Positions 17,140 through 26,084 of a stretch of DNA of 64,000 nucleotides are shown piece by piece. The position numbers and the translations under genes are program-made. Source of the DNA: Bacteriovoracaceae bacterium UBA3083 (GTDB lineage Bacteria > Bdellovibrionota > Bacteriovoracia > Bacteriovoracales > Bacteriovoracaceae); assembly GCA_002366565.1 (NCBI GenBank), contig DFBJ01000013.1, positions 558,001-622,000 of the forward strand, in the 5' to 3' direction. Each line of letters opens with the position of its first letter. Position 1 is the first letter of the stretch. The notes beneath the pieces are model-generated. The model had not been told where the DNA came from, did not search any database, and saw nothing but the letters and a program-made list of their open reading frames with translations.

Positions 17140-18559
17140 AAATTAATCCGGCCTTAACTAGCCTCTCATGTGTTTTCTTTGAGCAAAACACATTAGGGGT
17201 ATAATTCATCTTCTTATGCAGACTTGAGATTACAGAATTTTCAACATCAGCAAGAAGTTTGATATCACCATTTTCATAACTAATTTTAACTGGATCTCTC
17301 TCAAGAAGAAGATTAGATTTTTGTCCATTCTTTGCTATCGCTTTAGGTGACTTTACATAAATGATATCTTTCTTAGGAAGATCTGGAAGAATCCAATCTT
17401 CAGGACCACCATTTTTGGAAAGAAAGTCTTCAAGCTCTTTTACTTTTGCTTGTGCTCTCTTAACGATTTTATCATTATCCGCGACTTTATCTTGATCGAA
17501 TAATATTTGCTTAAATTCATCACACTCAATTGTATGTGCGCCTCTTTCTAGTAGAAGAGTAAGTGCCATATCTTTAATATGAGGAGACTTATCTAAATCA
17601 CCATTAGAATAGTGAGTTTGAACGAGTGCCATAAAGTAATTATCATTAAAACCATAGAACTTCATAGGGTCATTAACAATCATATCTAGTAGATCACTAT
17701 ATTTATAAATATAACCTTTCTCTAAGAAGTGAAACGTTAGCTTTTCAGCAATAGCATCATACTTAGATCCTCTAGGAGACCTAATAACTTGAGAGTACCA
17801 AGCAAACCTAGACATAAGAAAATCTTCAGCACAGTGAAGAGCATTATGTCTAATTGTTAATATATCGTGCTTTTCAACTCTCTTAACTTCAAAGTGATGA
17901 AGTAAGTAGTCTCTATCGTATGCTCCATATTTTAATCCTGTATAATGAGCATCTCGCAATAAGTAATCCATTCTATCGCAATCAATCTCAGAATGTAGAA
18001 TTTGATTTGCTAATATTGAAGGATCGACACCTTTTACTAAATCTGAAATTGTTTGTGGATCAAGGCCATACTTTTTTAGGATATATGTAATCCCACCTTC
18101 ATAATCAGTATTTTTAATTATGAATGATCCTAGATTCTCATGATCATCTTTAAGTCCTTTGCCACCCTTAGAGTTCGTAGTTTCTCCAAAAGTTATATAG
18201 GCTGACTCAGTAGTATGTGAAAATACGAAAGTGCCAAGGTCATGAAGAAGTGCCCCAATTCGAAGAGACTTATGATAAACCGCTTCTTTAGTAAGACAGT
18301 TTTCATCCATTAGCTCATCATCAGATACTGCTCTTGAACAAGATTGTAATATTTTGTGGGCATTGAACATAACACCAATAGAGTGACCAAAGCGAGAGTG
18401 CTCTGCTCCTGGAAAAACATAGAAACTAAATCCTAATTGCTTTATCCATCTTAATCTTTGATAAAATGGTGAGTGAATGATTTCATATTCAACAGGGGTA
18501 AGCTTAATAAAGCCGTAGATAGGGTCGAAGACAACTCTTCCCCTTTTAGTAACGTCCAT
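17132..18559 (-). CDS. HD-domain phosphohydrolase (dGTPase/SAMHD1-like group)
   Basis: 475 residues. The metal-binding set of this HD group is intact: H in EHSRFGHSIG, HD in GALLHDLGTFVFSH, D in HSEIDCDRMDYLLRD. The start, FDPIYGFIKLTPVEYEIIHSPFYQRLRWIKQLG, is typical of the deoxynucleoside-triphosphate triphosphohydrolase-like HD proteins. The substrate is not deducible; dNTP hydrolysis is the family precedent. The C-terminal ~150 residues are Lys/Asp rich and not recognised. It sits 22 nt after a terminator, so its transcript must start nearby or read through. Confidence 0.85.
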   Translation of the reverse strand: MDVTKRGRVVFDPIYGFIKLTPVEYEIIHSPFYQRLRWIKQLGFSFYVFPGAEHSRFGHSIGVMFNAHKILQSCSRAVSDDELMDENCLTKEAVYHKSLRIGALLHDLGTFVFSHTTESAYITFGETTNSKGGKGLKDDHENLGSFIIKNTDYEGGITYILKKYGLDPQTISDLVKGVDPSILANQILHSEIDCDRMDYLLRDAHYTGLKYGAYDRDYLLHHFEVKRVEKHDILTIRHNALHCAEDFLMSRFAWYSQVIRSPRGSKYDAIAEKLTFHFLEKGYIYKYSDLLDMIVNDPMKFYGFNDNYFMALVQTHYSNGDLDKSPHIKDMALTLLLERGAHTIECDEFKQILFDQDKVADNDKIVKRAQAKVKELEDFLSKNGGPEDWILPDLPKKDIIYVKSPKAIAKNGQKSNLLLERDPVKISYENGDIKLLADVENSVISSLHKKMNYTPNVFCSKKTHERLVKAGLISS

Positions 18560-18580
18560 GTTCTACCTCAGGAATTCTCT

Positions 18581-18608
18581 AAAAAAGAATACCGGTCTTC
18601 CCGACCGG
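18581..18608 (-). terminator. Rho-independent terminator of the small basic protein gene
   Basis: Minus strand CCGGTC/GACCGG (18603-18608 with 18592-18597) with a GGGAA loop, then TATTCTTTTTT. It directly follows the stop of the 18617-18841 gene. Confidence 0.85.
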
Positions 18609-18616
18609 ATTTATAT

Positions 18617-18841
18617 TTATTGTAGCTTTGCTTTTCTTTTTGCTTTAGCTTTTTTCTTTCTGTTTTCTTTCTTTTCTTTTAACTTTAAGTTAGTTACTAG
18701 TGCTGAAAATACAAGCTGAGCTTCTCTTCTTAAACCATTCTCTTGAACAAAACGATAGAAGTTTTCAATATCTGCAGCAGTACGAAAATTTCTAATACCT
18801 TTATTCTCTAATGTAGATGTATCTGTTGTTGTCGTACTCAC
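18617..18841 (-). CDS. Small protein with strongly basic C-terminus
   Basis: 74 residues, unknown family. The N-terminal half is Ser/Thr-rich then helical (FRTAADIENFYRFVQENG, LRREAQLVFSALVTNLK); the last ~20 residues are almost all Lys, Arg and Ala (KENRKKKAKAKRKAKLQ), which suggests nucleic acid or ribosome binding. The start is GTG behind a near-perfect GGAGG ribosome site. The gene has its own promoter (18897-18925), a 5'-end stem-loop and its own terminator, the layout of a highly expressed single-gene transcript. Confidence 0.75.
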   Translation of the reverse strand: MSTTTTDTSTLENKGIRNFRTAADIENFYRFVQENGLRREAQLVFSALVTNLKLKEKKENRKKKAKAKRKAKLQ

Positions 18842-18862
18842 GGTTCCTCCTTAAAAGAACTT

Positions 18863-18893
18863 AGTTGCTCCAAAATTACTTTTGGAGCGAACT
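18863..18893 (-). promoter_or_regulatory. 5'-end stem-loop in the leader of the small basic protein mRNA
   Basis: GCTCCAAAA/TTTTGGAGC (18867-18875 with 18880-18888, loop of 4) is a perfect 9-bp stem, extended by AGTT/AACT with one bulged base. It begins about where the predicted transcript starts, so the mRNA would carry a hairpin at its extreme 5' end, an arrangement that protects mRNAs from RppH/RNase E-type decay. A terminator of the upstream regulator gene is the alternative, but no T run follows. Confidence 0.55.
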
Positions 18894-18896
18894 TAA

Positions 18897-18925
18897 ATAA
18901 TACTTAGTATATTTCAATAATTCAA
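18897..18925 (-). promoter_or_regulatory. Sigma70-type promoter of the small basic protein gene
   Basis: Minus strand TTGAAT (18920-18925), 17-nt spacer, TATTAT (18897-18902). Transcription would start near 18890, at the base of the leader stem-loop. Confidence 0.6.
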
Positions 18926-18956
18926 ATTTAATTTTTATTCATTACTCTTGGTAGTA

Positions 18957-20507
18957 TTAAGCTTCTTTTGGCTCAATCATTCCATAAGAGTGAAGCTTAT
19001 TATAAAGAGTCTTTACAGTAATACCTAAAGTCTTAGCAGTTTTAGTTTTATTTCCACCTAAGTGCTCTAGTGTATGACAAATATGCTTTCTTTCTAATTC
19101 ATCAAGAGTCATTTCACTAAACTCAATAACTTTTGAATCACTTACTTCTTCAACTTTTTCTGCTTGAGATACACTTTCAGATAAGTGATCTCTCTCTACA
19201 ATCATTCCATCAGAAAGAATAAACGCTCTTTCCATTACTGATTGAAGCTCTCTAACGTTACCTGGCCAGTGATAGTCTTGCAGAGACTTTAACGCCCCAG
19301 GAGATAGTGACTTTTGTAGATCAGCACTCTTTCCTTTATTTAAAAAGAATGATGCTAATAATTCGATATCTTCAATTCTATCTCTTAGAGCTGGTGCTCT
19401 TAATGACATAGTATTTAGTGCATAAAATAAATCTTCTCTAAATAAACCTTTTTCTACTAGCTCAGAAAAATCTCTCGCACTTGAAGCAATAATTCTAACA
19501 TCTGATCTAAATGGAATTTGTCCTCTTACTCTAAAGCCCATTTTTTCATTAATAAACTTGATAAGCTTAGACTGAATCATGACTGGCATAGATTCGATGT
19601 TATTTATAAAGATTGTTCCGTTATTAGCTTGCTCAATAAGCCCTACTCTTGCACTTTGTGCATCAGTAAAGTCTCTTGCTTCTTCACCAAATAGTTCTAC
19701 TTCTAATTGTGCTTCACTTAAAGATGAACAGTCTACAGAGATAAATGCCCCGTCTTTTCTTGAACTTCTACAGTGAACTCTTCTTGCAATCATTTCTTTA
19801 CCTGTACCAGACTCTCCCAGTACTAATGTTGCAACATCAACAGCTGCTACTTTATCTGCAACTCTAATGATTTCTTTCATTGAATCAGATTTTCCAATGA
19901 TATCTCTTTCTTCAATTCTATAAGAATCTAAGATATTTACGCTTGATTTACTCTGCTCAAGCTCTTTTTCTTTTGCTTCAATTTGTCTTGATAGTGACTC
20001 ATTTAAAAACTTTGCTGAAAGATAAATCTTCATGTTCTTAAGTGGCTTTTCAATTGCTGCTAGGATTTCTAATACATCTGTAATGTCTTCTCTTGAAAAT
20101 GTTCTTTCATCAGAAAGAGCTTGAATATGGATTGTTCCAATCATGAAACCGTCACAGCCAAGTGGTAAACATAACTCAGCAACAGTATCTGTATCAGCAT
20201 CTGCCGAAAATAGAGGATCTCTTGAAATATTGTTTGAAAAGTATGACTTCTTTGTTCTTAAAACGTTACCAGCTATACCAGCACCTTTTTCTACAACCTG
20301 ACCTTTCTTAACTGACTTACCATTTTCACTTACTAGTAAACATGACCCGTTTTCTCTAACTCTTAGGATTCTAACTCTGTCTCCTAAAACGATCTCTTTT
20401 AAACATTTTGAGATCTCATTAAAGAATACTTGCTCATCAAGAGTTGATAATAAGATAGACGATAATTCTTCAATTCTTGTCGAGTTTTTAGCCATTATCT
20501 CAGTCAT
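18957..20507 (-). CDS. NtrC-like regulator (GAF-AAA-Fis HTH) with degenerate sigma54 and Walker B motifs
   Basis: 516 residues. Residues ~10-165 are a GAF sensor domain; ~170-195 a short coiled-coil; ~200-435 the AAA+ domain; ~465-510 a Fis-type helix-turn-helix (NKTKTAKTLGITVKTLYNKL). Walker A is intact (GESGTGKE, 231-238) and GLFREDLFYALN carries the arginine region. The GAFTGA loop that contacts sigma54 reads RDFTDA (278-283) and Walker B, normally FLDEI, reads FINNIE. It may therefore bind DNA and a ligand without driving sigma54 open-complex formation. The start is supported by an AGGAG site 8 nt upstream. Confidence 0.85.
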   Translation of the reverse strand: MTEIMAKNSTRIEELSSILLSTLDEQVFFNEISKCLKEIVLGDRVRILRVRENGSCLLVSENGKSVKKGQVVEKGAGIAGNVLRTKKSYFSNNISRDPLFSADADTDTVAELCLPLGCDGFMIGTIHIQALSDERTFSREDITDVLEILAAIEKPLKNMKIYLSAKFLNESLSRQIEAKEKELEQSKSSVNILDSYRIEERDIIGKSDSMKEIIRVADKVAAVDVATLVLGESGTGKEMIARRVHCRSSRKDGAFISVDCSSLSEAQLEVELFGEEARDFTDAQSARVGLIEQANNGTIFINNIESMPVMIQSKLIKFINEKMGFRVRGQIPFRSDVRIIASSARDFSELVEKGLFREDLFYALNTMSLRAPALRDRIEDIELLASFFLNKGKSADLQKSLSPGALKSLQDYHWPGNVRELQSVMERAFILSDGMIVERDHLSESVSQAEKVEEVSDSKVIEFSEMTLDELERKHICHTLEHLGGNKTKTAKTLGITVKTLYNKLHSYGMIEPKEA

Positions 20508-20644
20508 TGTTTATCTCCTAGTCAGATTGATATGTTATTTAATTAGTTTCGCTATGCGTTAATCTAAGAAAATAATACACCGTGTCTGAATTTTTTACAA
20601 GACTAAAAAGCTCAAGTGTTCACTTTTTTTACTATTTTTTGCAA

Positions 20645-21967
20645 TTACAGAGACTTAGTCCACCTAGGAGTTGTACAATTTCCGAAATTTTCAGTGATTG
20701 AGCCTATAATATCTCCATCATTGTCCATTATGTATATATTTTGTACGGCCCTAGTCCTAGAGAGGACTCTCTGACTAGAAAAGGCTATAAACTGTCCATC
20801 ATTTGAGTATGTAGGGTCTTCATTAGAACCAAAGTCCTTTGTTAACCTAGCTAAATTATTACCATCACTGTCTATTCTGAAGATATCAAATCGAGAATCT
20901 AACCAAGAACTGAAGGCGATAGTCTTCCCATCTGGAGCAAAACGAGGTGTAGCATTAAACTTACCAACATAACTGATTCTCTTAACCTTTTTAGACGCCA
21001 TATCTAATGTGTAAATCATAGGCTTCCCAGCTCTACCAGAAAGGAATGTCATTATAGAACCATCAGTATTAATAGAAGGGTCAACATCAGGTGAGTAACT
21101 ATTTGTTAACCTAGTCAGGGCCTTAGTCTTTAAATTCATGATAAAGATTTCAGCATTTCCCACATGACTTAGAGTCAACATAATAGACTCTCCACCAGGC
21201 ATAAATACAGCACCAGAATTTAATCCACTTCGATTTGAAACTAAACTATTTCTACCAGTTTCTAAGTCATAGACTCTTAAGTTTATATTTCTATGCTTAC
21301 TGTTTCCACTTTCTATTAAGGAATAAAGAACCTTTGTTCCATCATGTGAAACCGCAGGAGAAATAACAGTACCACCATGACGGGTAAGTCTCTTTTTATT
21401 TCCACCATCAAAGTCCATCATATAGAGCTCTTTTACAGGATTTTTCCTCGTTCCATGTCTATCTGATACGAAAATCATTTTAGAGTTGAATATTGATTTC
21501 TCACCAGTAATAGATTCAAAAGCAACTTGAGCAAACTTATGTGCTAATCCACGAGGATTATTTCCAGTGAAAGTGTATTCCCTTTCAGCAATACTCTCTC
21601 CCTTACTAATATCATGAGCAGATAAGGTAACCTTTAGACCTGAGTTATCTTGACGAAAGAAACCTCTCACAACATAACTCACTCCTTGTGACTTAAATGA
21701 TGAGTAACTTAAGCTCCCCTCACCGATAGATGAAAGATCTTTTTTTACTGAAAATTTCTTAATGTAGAATGAGAAATCATTTCTAACAACATCCATTATA
21801 GTTGAAGCATCAGAGATGTAACTTCCCGTTACTCCTCCTTGAAGAATAGGCTTCGCTACCTCTACTTTAGAAAGCTCTAACTCAGCTTCACCTACAGCTA
21901 CAATATTAAGTTGTGCAATTGTTGAAAATGATAAAAACATTACCATTAAACTAATTAACGTCTTCAT
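20645..21967 (-). CDS. tolB: Tol-Pal system protein TolB
   Basis: 440 residues with a signal peptide (LISLMVMFLSFSTIAQ), the N-terminal TolB domain (GVSYVVRGFFRQDNSGL) and a six-bladed WD40-like propeller with repeated PAVSHDGTKVLYS, PSINTDGSIMTFLSGR, PRFAPDGKTIAFSS and PTYSNDGQFIAFSSQR blades. It is periplasmic and links the Tol complex to Pal. It is last of the tolQ-tolR-tolA-tolB operon, 8 nt after tolA. No pal follows; the next gene is the unrelated NtrC-like regulator. Confidence 0.94.
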   Translation of the reverse strand: MKTLISLMVMFLSFSTIAQLNIVAVGEAELELSKVEVAKPILQGGVTGSYISDASTIMDVVRNDFSFYIKKFSVKKDLSSIGEGSLSYSSFKSQGVSYVVRGFFRQDNSGLKVTLSAHDISKGESIAEREYTFTGNNPRGLAHKFAQVAFESITGEKSIFNSKMIFVSDRHGTRKNPVKELYMMDFDGGNKKRLTRHGGTVISPAVSHDGTKVLYSLIESGNSKHRNINLRVYDLETGRNSLVSNRSGLNSGAVFMPGGESIMLTLSHVGNAEIFIMNLKTKALTRLTNSYSPDVDPSINTDGSIMTFLSGRAGKPMIYTLDMASKKVKRISYVGKFNATPRFAPDGKTIAFSSWLDSRFDIFRIDSDGNNLARLTKDFGSNEDPTYSNDGQFIAFSSQRVLSRTRAVQNIYIMDNDGDIIGSITENFGNCTTPRWTKSL

Positions 21968-21975
21968 AATTACTC

Positions 21976-22773
21976 CTATAGTGGGAATCCTAGAACAATT
22001 TCACCTTTCAGTGCATTTGATTTACTTGCCGCAGGGACAGTTGAGAAAGGGGCGGCTTGTTGAACGGCCTTCATTGCTCGAGTATCAAACTCTTCTTCAC
22101 CACTTGATTCAAAAATTTCAGACCTAAGTAGTGATCCATCTGATTTTAAATATATTCTAATTCTACATTTTAAATTCTTATCTAAAAGAAAGCCTGGAAG
22201 TTTCCAGTGAAGTTTTACTTTTGACGACACTGTTGAAGCATACATTTGAAACTCAGTAAGTTCTTGGTCGGAACGACCTGTACCAGAAAGAGCAACACCT
22301 TTTGAGATTTTATTCCCTTCAGCAACTAGCTTTTTTAAAGTACTTGAATCGAGGTCAAGTCCTTGCTCAGAGCCCTTCTTTTTAACTTCTTTATACTTTC
22401 TTTTAGTTACTTTCTTCTTAGAGAGACCTTTCATCATATCTAAAAAATTAGTCTTTTTTACTTTCTTTTCAAAAACAGTATCATTTTCATTAATAACTTC
22501 TGCAGCTTTCTTAGATGGCTCTTCAACTACAACTTCTCCCTTAGCAGGAGCTTGCATAGTCTTTAGTTCTTTTAAAGTAAATTTTGGCATCGCAACCATA
22601 TCGACCTTAACTGAAGCTGATATCAGCTTTAAATTATAATCTTTTGTCTTTTGAATTTTATCGTGAACAAGTTTTCCAAAAAGAAAAAATAGCGCAACAA
22701 CACTTAAGTGGAAGAAGAATGACCAGCTAAAATAATACTTAAATGTTTTATCATTTACTGTATTAATATCCAT
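21976..22773 (-). CDS. tolA: TolA/TonB-type energy transducer
   Basis: 265 residues. A single N-terminal membrane span (FFFHLSVVALFFLFGKLV) is followed by a Lys/Glu-rich periplasmic spacer (to about residue 160) and a C-terminal TonB/TolA-like domain (VKLHWKLPGFLLDKN, LKSDGSLLRSEIFESSGEEEFDTRAMKAVQQA, the last a family pattern). Short for TolA. Position between tolR and tolB makes TolA the best reading. Its ATG overlaps the tolR stop by one base (TAATG). Confidence 0.85.
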   Translation of the reverse strand: MDINTVNDKTFKYYFSWSFFFHLSVVALFFLFGKLVHDKIQKTKDYNLKLISASVKVDMVAMPKFTLKELKTMQAPAKGEVVVEEPSKKAAEVINENDTVFEKKVKKTNFLDMMKGLSKKKVTKRKYKEVKKKGSEQGLDLDSSTLKKLVAEGNKISKGVALSGTGRSDQELTEFQMYASTVSSKVKLHWKLPGFLLDKNLKCRIRIYLKSDGSLLRSEIFESSGEEEFDTRAMKAVQQAAPFSTVPAASKSNALKGEIVLGFPL

Positions 22774-23186
22774 TATTTCTTTTCTATCTCCGTAACTAAG
22801 GCAACTTTAAGAATTCCCTCACGTTTCAAGTAAGACATTAATTTTGCAACATTCCCGTACTTCATTCCAAAATCGGCCCTTAAAAACAGAGTATCTGTTT
22901 TGTTTTTTGCAAATAAGCTTTTTATTTCGGAAATAATCTCTCCACGTAAGACTTTAGTCTCGCCTATATAGTAATCTCCACTAGAAGTATAAGAGAGCAC
23001 AACCTGTGTAGTTGTTAAACTTATTGGGTTCACTTCTTTCGTTTTTGGTAAATCAAGTTTAATACCATTTAACATAAGGGGTGCAGTAATCATAAATATG
23101 ACAAGCAGAACAAGCATAACATCCACTAGTGGAGTTACATTTATTTCAGATATTGCACCTTTTTTATTTCCAACATTAAATGCCAT
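22773..23186 (-). CDS. tolR: TolR/ExbD proton-channel subunit
   Basis: 137 residues: one N-terminal membrane span with the essential aspartate in the family pattern INVTPLVDVMLVLLVIFM, followed by a periplasmic domain ending DFGMKYGNVAKLMSYLKREG. With TolQ it forms the proton-driven motor. It starts 9 nt after tolQ. Confidence 0.93.
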   Translation of the reverse strand: MAFNVGNKKGAISEINVTPLVDVMLVLLVIFMITAPLMLNGIKLDLPKTKEVNPISLTTTQVVLSYTSSGDYYIGETKVLRGEIISEIKSLFAKNKTDTLFLRADFGMKYGNVAKLMSYLKREGILKVALVTEIEKK

Positions 23187-23195
23187 ATAATATCC

Positions 23196-23888
23196 CTACT
23201 TCGCTAAAGATCTTTCGACTACATTTAAAAATTCTTGCCCAAAACTTTCCATCTCTGATTGAATTTGAGAATTATCATTATTAAATTTGTTATAGAACCA
23301 AACAGCAGGAATTGCTGCAACAAGACCAACAGCTGTTGCAACAAGAGCTTCAGCAATACCAGGAGCAACAGCATCTAAAGTAGCTCCACCACCAGCAAGC
23401 CCAGTAAATGATCCAATAATCCCCCAAACAGTTCCAAATAAACCAACAAATGGAGTTACTGATCCAATACTTGCAAGAGTTGAAAGAAATTTTTCAAGTT
23501 CTACATTTATCTCGTGTACGCCCTTCTTCATTCCCCTTTCAAGAAATTGAAGTCCGTATTGAGTGAAATGTTTCTCAAGCTTCTCTTTATCGTCCCCAAG
23601 GACGTCTTTAAGTTTTGAAAGCTCAATATAACCATGAGTAAATAGAGACTTATATGGAGACATTGGTAAATTATGGCAACTTTCCATTACATCTTTTAAT
23701 GATGTGGAATTCTTATAGATATCAAGGAAGTCTTTACTATTAGCTTCTAGTTCTTTTATTAATTTTTTCTTTTTAAGAATAATGGCCCATGAAACAATAG
23801 AGGCTAAAACTAGAGAAACAAGGACAGTTTTAACAACAAGACTGGCCTCTAACATAATTTGAATAATATCTAATTCACCTGTAGTCAA
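23196..23888 (-). CDS. tolQ: TolQ/ExbB proton-channel subunit
   Basis: 230 residues with three membrane spans; the channel-lining pattern GLFGTVWGIIGSFTGL and the third span ALVATAVGLVAAIPAVW are characteristic. The start is TTG (23886-23888), supported by an AGGAG ribosome site 6 nt upstream. First gene of tolQ-tolR-tolA-tolB. A TATAAA box lies in the 76-nt gap upstream, but I could not find a convincing -35. Confidence 0.92.
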   Translation of the reverse strand: MTTGELDIIQIMLEASLVVKTVLVSLVLASIVSWAIILKKKKLIKELEANSKDFLDIYKNSTSLKDVMESCHNLPMSPYKSLFTHGYIELSKLKDVLGDDKEKLEKHFTQYGLQFLERGMKKGVHEINVELEKFLSTLASIGSVTPFVGLFGTVWGIIGSFTGLAGGGATLDAVAPGIAEALVATAVGLVAAIPAVWFYNKFNNDNSQIQSEMESFGQEFLNVVERSLAK

Positions 23889-23964
23889 AATGAACTCCTT
23901 AATTTAAGTCAAAAGTATTACTTTTATTTTATACTGTTAATAGAAAGCTGCAACCGGCAATGCT

Positions 23965-24807
23965 TTATACATCTTCATCAAATGTTAGATTTTTCTTTCT
24001 CATAAAATACATATACCCAATTGATACAGTAGTTAGAGCAAGGAAAAGTAATGTCGAAGGTTCCTGAGTAGGAGTAAGGTAAGAAAAGTCACTTCCCCAA
24101 ATAAAATCTACTCCAAAAAGAGAAATTAATGGGCAAATAAACATTACAAGAATAATTAAAGGGTAACTCCAACTCCCCTTTGACCAATATGAAGCGACAA
24201 AACATAAAGTTAAGTAAAACGGTAGAGATACGTGAGCATAACTAGAGTGAGTAAACACATTAGTATTTAAAACATAGCTGAGAGTAATAAAAAGTATTGT
24301 CTCAATCGCTTTTTTCTTATTTGATATTTTATAAATATTCTGAAGAAATAATAAGAATATAATTTCTGTGCATAAATAAAGAAATGAACCTATATAAGAT
24401 GAAAATATTTTAAAAAACTCAAAAGTCACCCTTTCAGCAATCAAAGGTTTCAAGAAAGCTATACAGAAAATCAAATTGAAGACAATCAAAGTAAAGAGGC
24501 TTCTTTTTGGCATTTTATAGTGATCAATAAAAAATGTTCTTAGAGGTTTTCTAGATGTAGATCTAATTGCTATAAACTTTGCAATTACAAAAAAGGAAAT
24601 AACTTTAACAAAAGAGGCTATTTCCCAACCCTGATCAAAATTCCAGTTCTCAACAATGTTGAGGGAATGATCTAGCTGTAAGTGAAAAAAGGTAATCACT
24701 GAAGATACAATTAAATATACTCCCCAGTTTAGGATTAAGAAAAAAAGAATAAAAGATAAATGAATGAGGAATCTATTTCTTTCCTCTAATTTAGACTTTT
24801 CTTTCAT
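23965..24807 (-). CDS. Polytopic membrane protein of unknown function
   Basis: 280 residues with about seven to eight hydrophobic segments; family not recognised. Loops include the Trp-rich periplasm-side candidate NIVENWNFDQGW and the basic cytoplasmic stretch AIRSTSRKPLRTFF; the C-terminus MRKKNLTFDEDV is charged. A possible helical bundle enzyme of the CPBP (CAAX protease-like) type was considered, but no EE..R motif is present. It starts one base after the preceding gene's stop, so it is the last member of the sppA-lapB operon. Confidence 0.55.
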   Translation of the reverse strand: MKEKSKLEERNRFLIHLSFILFFLILNWGVYLIVSSVITFFHLQLDHSLNIVENWNFDQGWEIASFVKVISFFVIAKFIAIRSTSRKPLRTFFIDHYKMPKRSLFTLIVFNLIFCIAFLKPLIAERVTFEFFKIFSSYIGSFLYLCTEIIFLLFLQNIYKISNKKKAIETILFITLSYVLNTNVFTHSSYAHVSLPFYLTLCFVASYWSKGSWSYPLIILVMFICPLISLFGVDFIWGSDFSYLTPTQEPSTLLFLALTTVSIGYMYFMRKKNLTFDEDV

Positions 24808-24808
24808 A

Positions 24809-25672
24809 CTATTTAGGTGATAGCCAATTCAACTGTAGTTCAGGTGATGGAAAAATCTTTATGTATTGCTCATAGAGAGTATTTCCCTTTACTAGATTAT
24901 CTATCTTCTTTAAAAGTGAGAAATATGAGTTCCAAAATTTTAAGTTGTTTTTTAAAACTTTTTCCATTTCTTTAGTTACGGAAAACTGCTGCTTAAAGTT
25001 AAACCCTTCAGTTAAAATAATCTGGTCATACCTCTCCAATATTCCCTTTAAAGAAGACTTATCGAATTTCTTACCTTGAAAATTAGATGAAAGAATTGAC
25101 TTCACTTCCTTAGTCATGGCCATCTCTTCAAAGAAGCCTTGCTTTATACGTATATAGTCTTCAAATAGTAATAAAGAGATCTCAAGCTTTGTAAGATCCA
25201 TTGTTCTTATGAATGGTATAGATAGAAGGAATAGGACTTCATTTTTCTTATAAGGTAGAGAGAAGTGAAATATATTTGGAGAATCTACAAGCAATATTCT
25301 AAATTTAACTTCAAACACTCCTACACTTTGGAGTAACTGCTCAAGTGATTTATCTAGACCATAGTCTGGCTTTTTAACATTCCATTTTAAAATAGAGGCA
25401 TTTTTAACAAGCCAGTATTCACTAATAAATGGCCAGAAGTCTTCCTCTGAAGGAAAGTTATATCGTGACTTATCTTTTTCTAATCTCTTCTTTTTCTTTT
25501 CTAGAGCAATCAAAGATTTTTTACGTGCGGCCTCTTCAAGTCCATCACTTTTTATAACATCTTTAATTTTTGAAAAATCAACGAGCTCACTCTCTTTCTC
25601 TTCTTTCGACTTTTCAGCAGAAAGTCCTGATAAACACATAAAGAAAAGAGATAATATTATTATACTTTTCAT
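24809..25672 (-). CDS. Secreted protein of unknown function
   Basis: 287 residues with a signal peptide (IIILSLFFMCLSGLSAE). The mature region begins with a very charged helix (KSKEEKESELVDF ... KKKRLEKDKSRY) and then an alpha/beta mix without recognisable motifs. Predicted periplasmic. It starts one base after the preceding stop and ends one base before the next start, a tightly coupled operon position between the SH3-like protein and the membrane protein. Confidence 0.55.
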   Translation of the reverse strand: MKSIIILSLFFMCLSGLSAEKSKEEKESELVDFSKIKDVIKSDGLEEAARKKSLIALEKKKKRLEKDKSRYNFPSEEDFWPFISEYWLVKNASILKWNVKKPDYGLDKSLEQLLQSVGVFEVKFRILLVDSPNIFHFSLPYKKNEVLFLLSIPFIRTMDLTKLEISLLLFEDYIRIKQGFFEEMAMTKEVKSILSSNFQGKKFDKSSLKGILERYDQIILTEGFNFKQQFSVTKEMEKVLKNNLKFWNSYFSLLKKIDNLVKGNTLYEQYIKIFPSPELQLNWLSPK

Positions 25673-25673
25673 A

Positions 25674-26084
25674 TTAATTGGCCCTCGATTTACCAGTTAC
25701 ATACTGATCATAGAGTTTTCCCCAATAGAACATTTCATTAATTTCAAGTCCTAAAGAATCGAAGAACTTTGGATATTTATCTTGGAAACATTTTTCTTTT
25801 GTATCAGAGAGGTACTCTCCATTCATATAGCCATCATAAGATCCAACTTTTACGATCTTCCATGTTCTATTGAATAGAATTCGAGACTTCTTTTTTGATT
25901 TGAGTTTATATACCTTAACTGGGTGCCCGCACTCTGTAGTTGTTAGATAAACAGAATGCTTAGATGGATTCTTGTGAACTTGTGCAAATATTTTATTTAC
26001 ATACATAACTTTATCTAAAACTTTAGTCTGATCTTTAGCTAAAGGACTTTGCATTATAAAAAATAAAATTAAAAGCTTCTTCAC
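25674..26084 (-). CDS. Small secreted protein, possible bacterial SH3-like fold
   Basis: 136 residues when started at GTG 26084, which overlaps the lapB stop by one base (TAGTG) and has GGAAGG 4 nt upstream. A longer upstream start would run into lapB and hide the signal peptide; the GTG start exposes one (VKKLLILFFIMQSPLA). The region VYLTTTECGHPVKVYKLK ... WKIVKVGSYDGYMNGEYL resembles an SH3b domain (G-x-P-V-x-V ... W-x-x-V ... G-Y-x-x-x-x-Y-L), so wall binding is a guess. Confidence 0.6.
   Translation of the reverse strand: MKKLLILFFIMQSPLAKDQTKVLDKVMYVNKIFAQVHKNPSKHSVYLTTTECGHPVKVYKLKSKKKSRILFNRTWKIVKVGSYDGYMNGEYLSDTKEKCFQDKYPKFFDSLGLEINEMFYWGKLYDQYVTGKSRAN

Noticed and set aside
20600..20640. 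AGTGTTCACTTTTTTT as a terminator after the sigma54-like regulator gene region
   Set aside because: The stem is only five pairs with a two-base loop, and its orientation points into tolB on the wrong strand.
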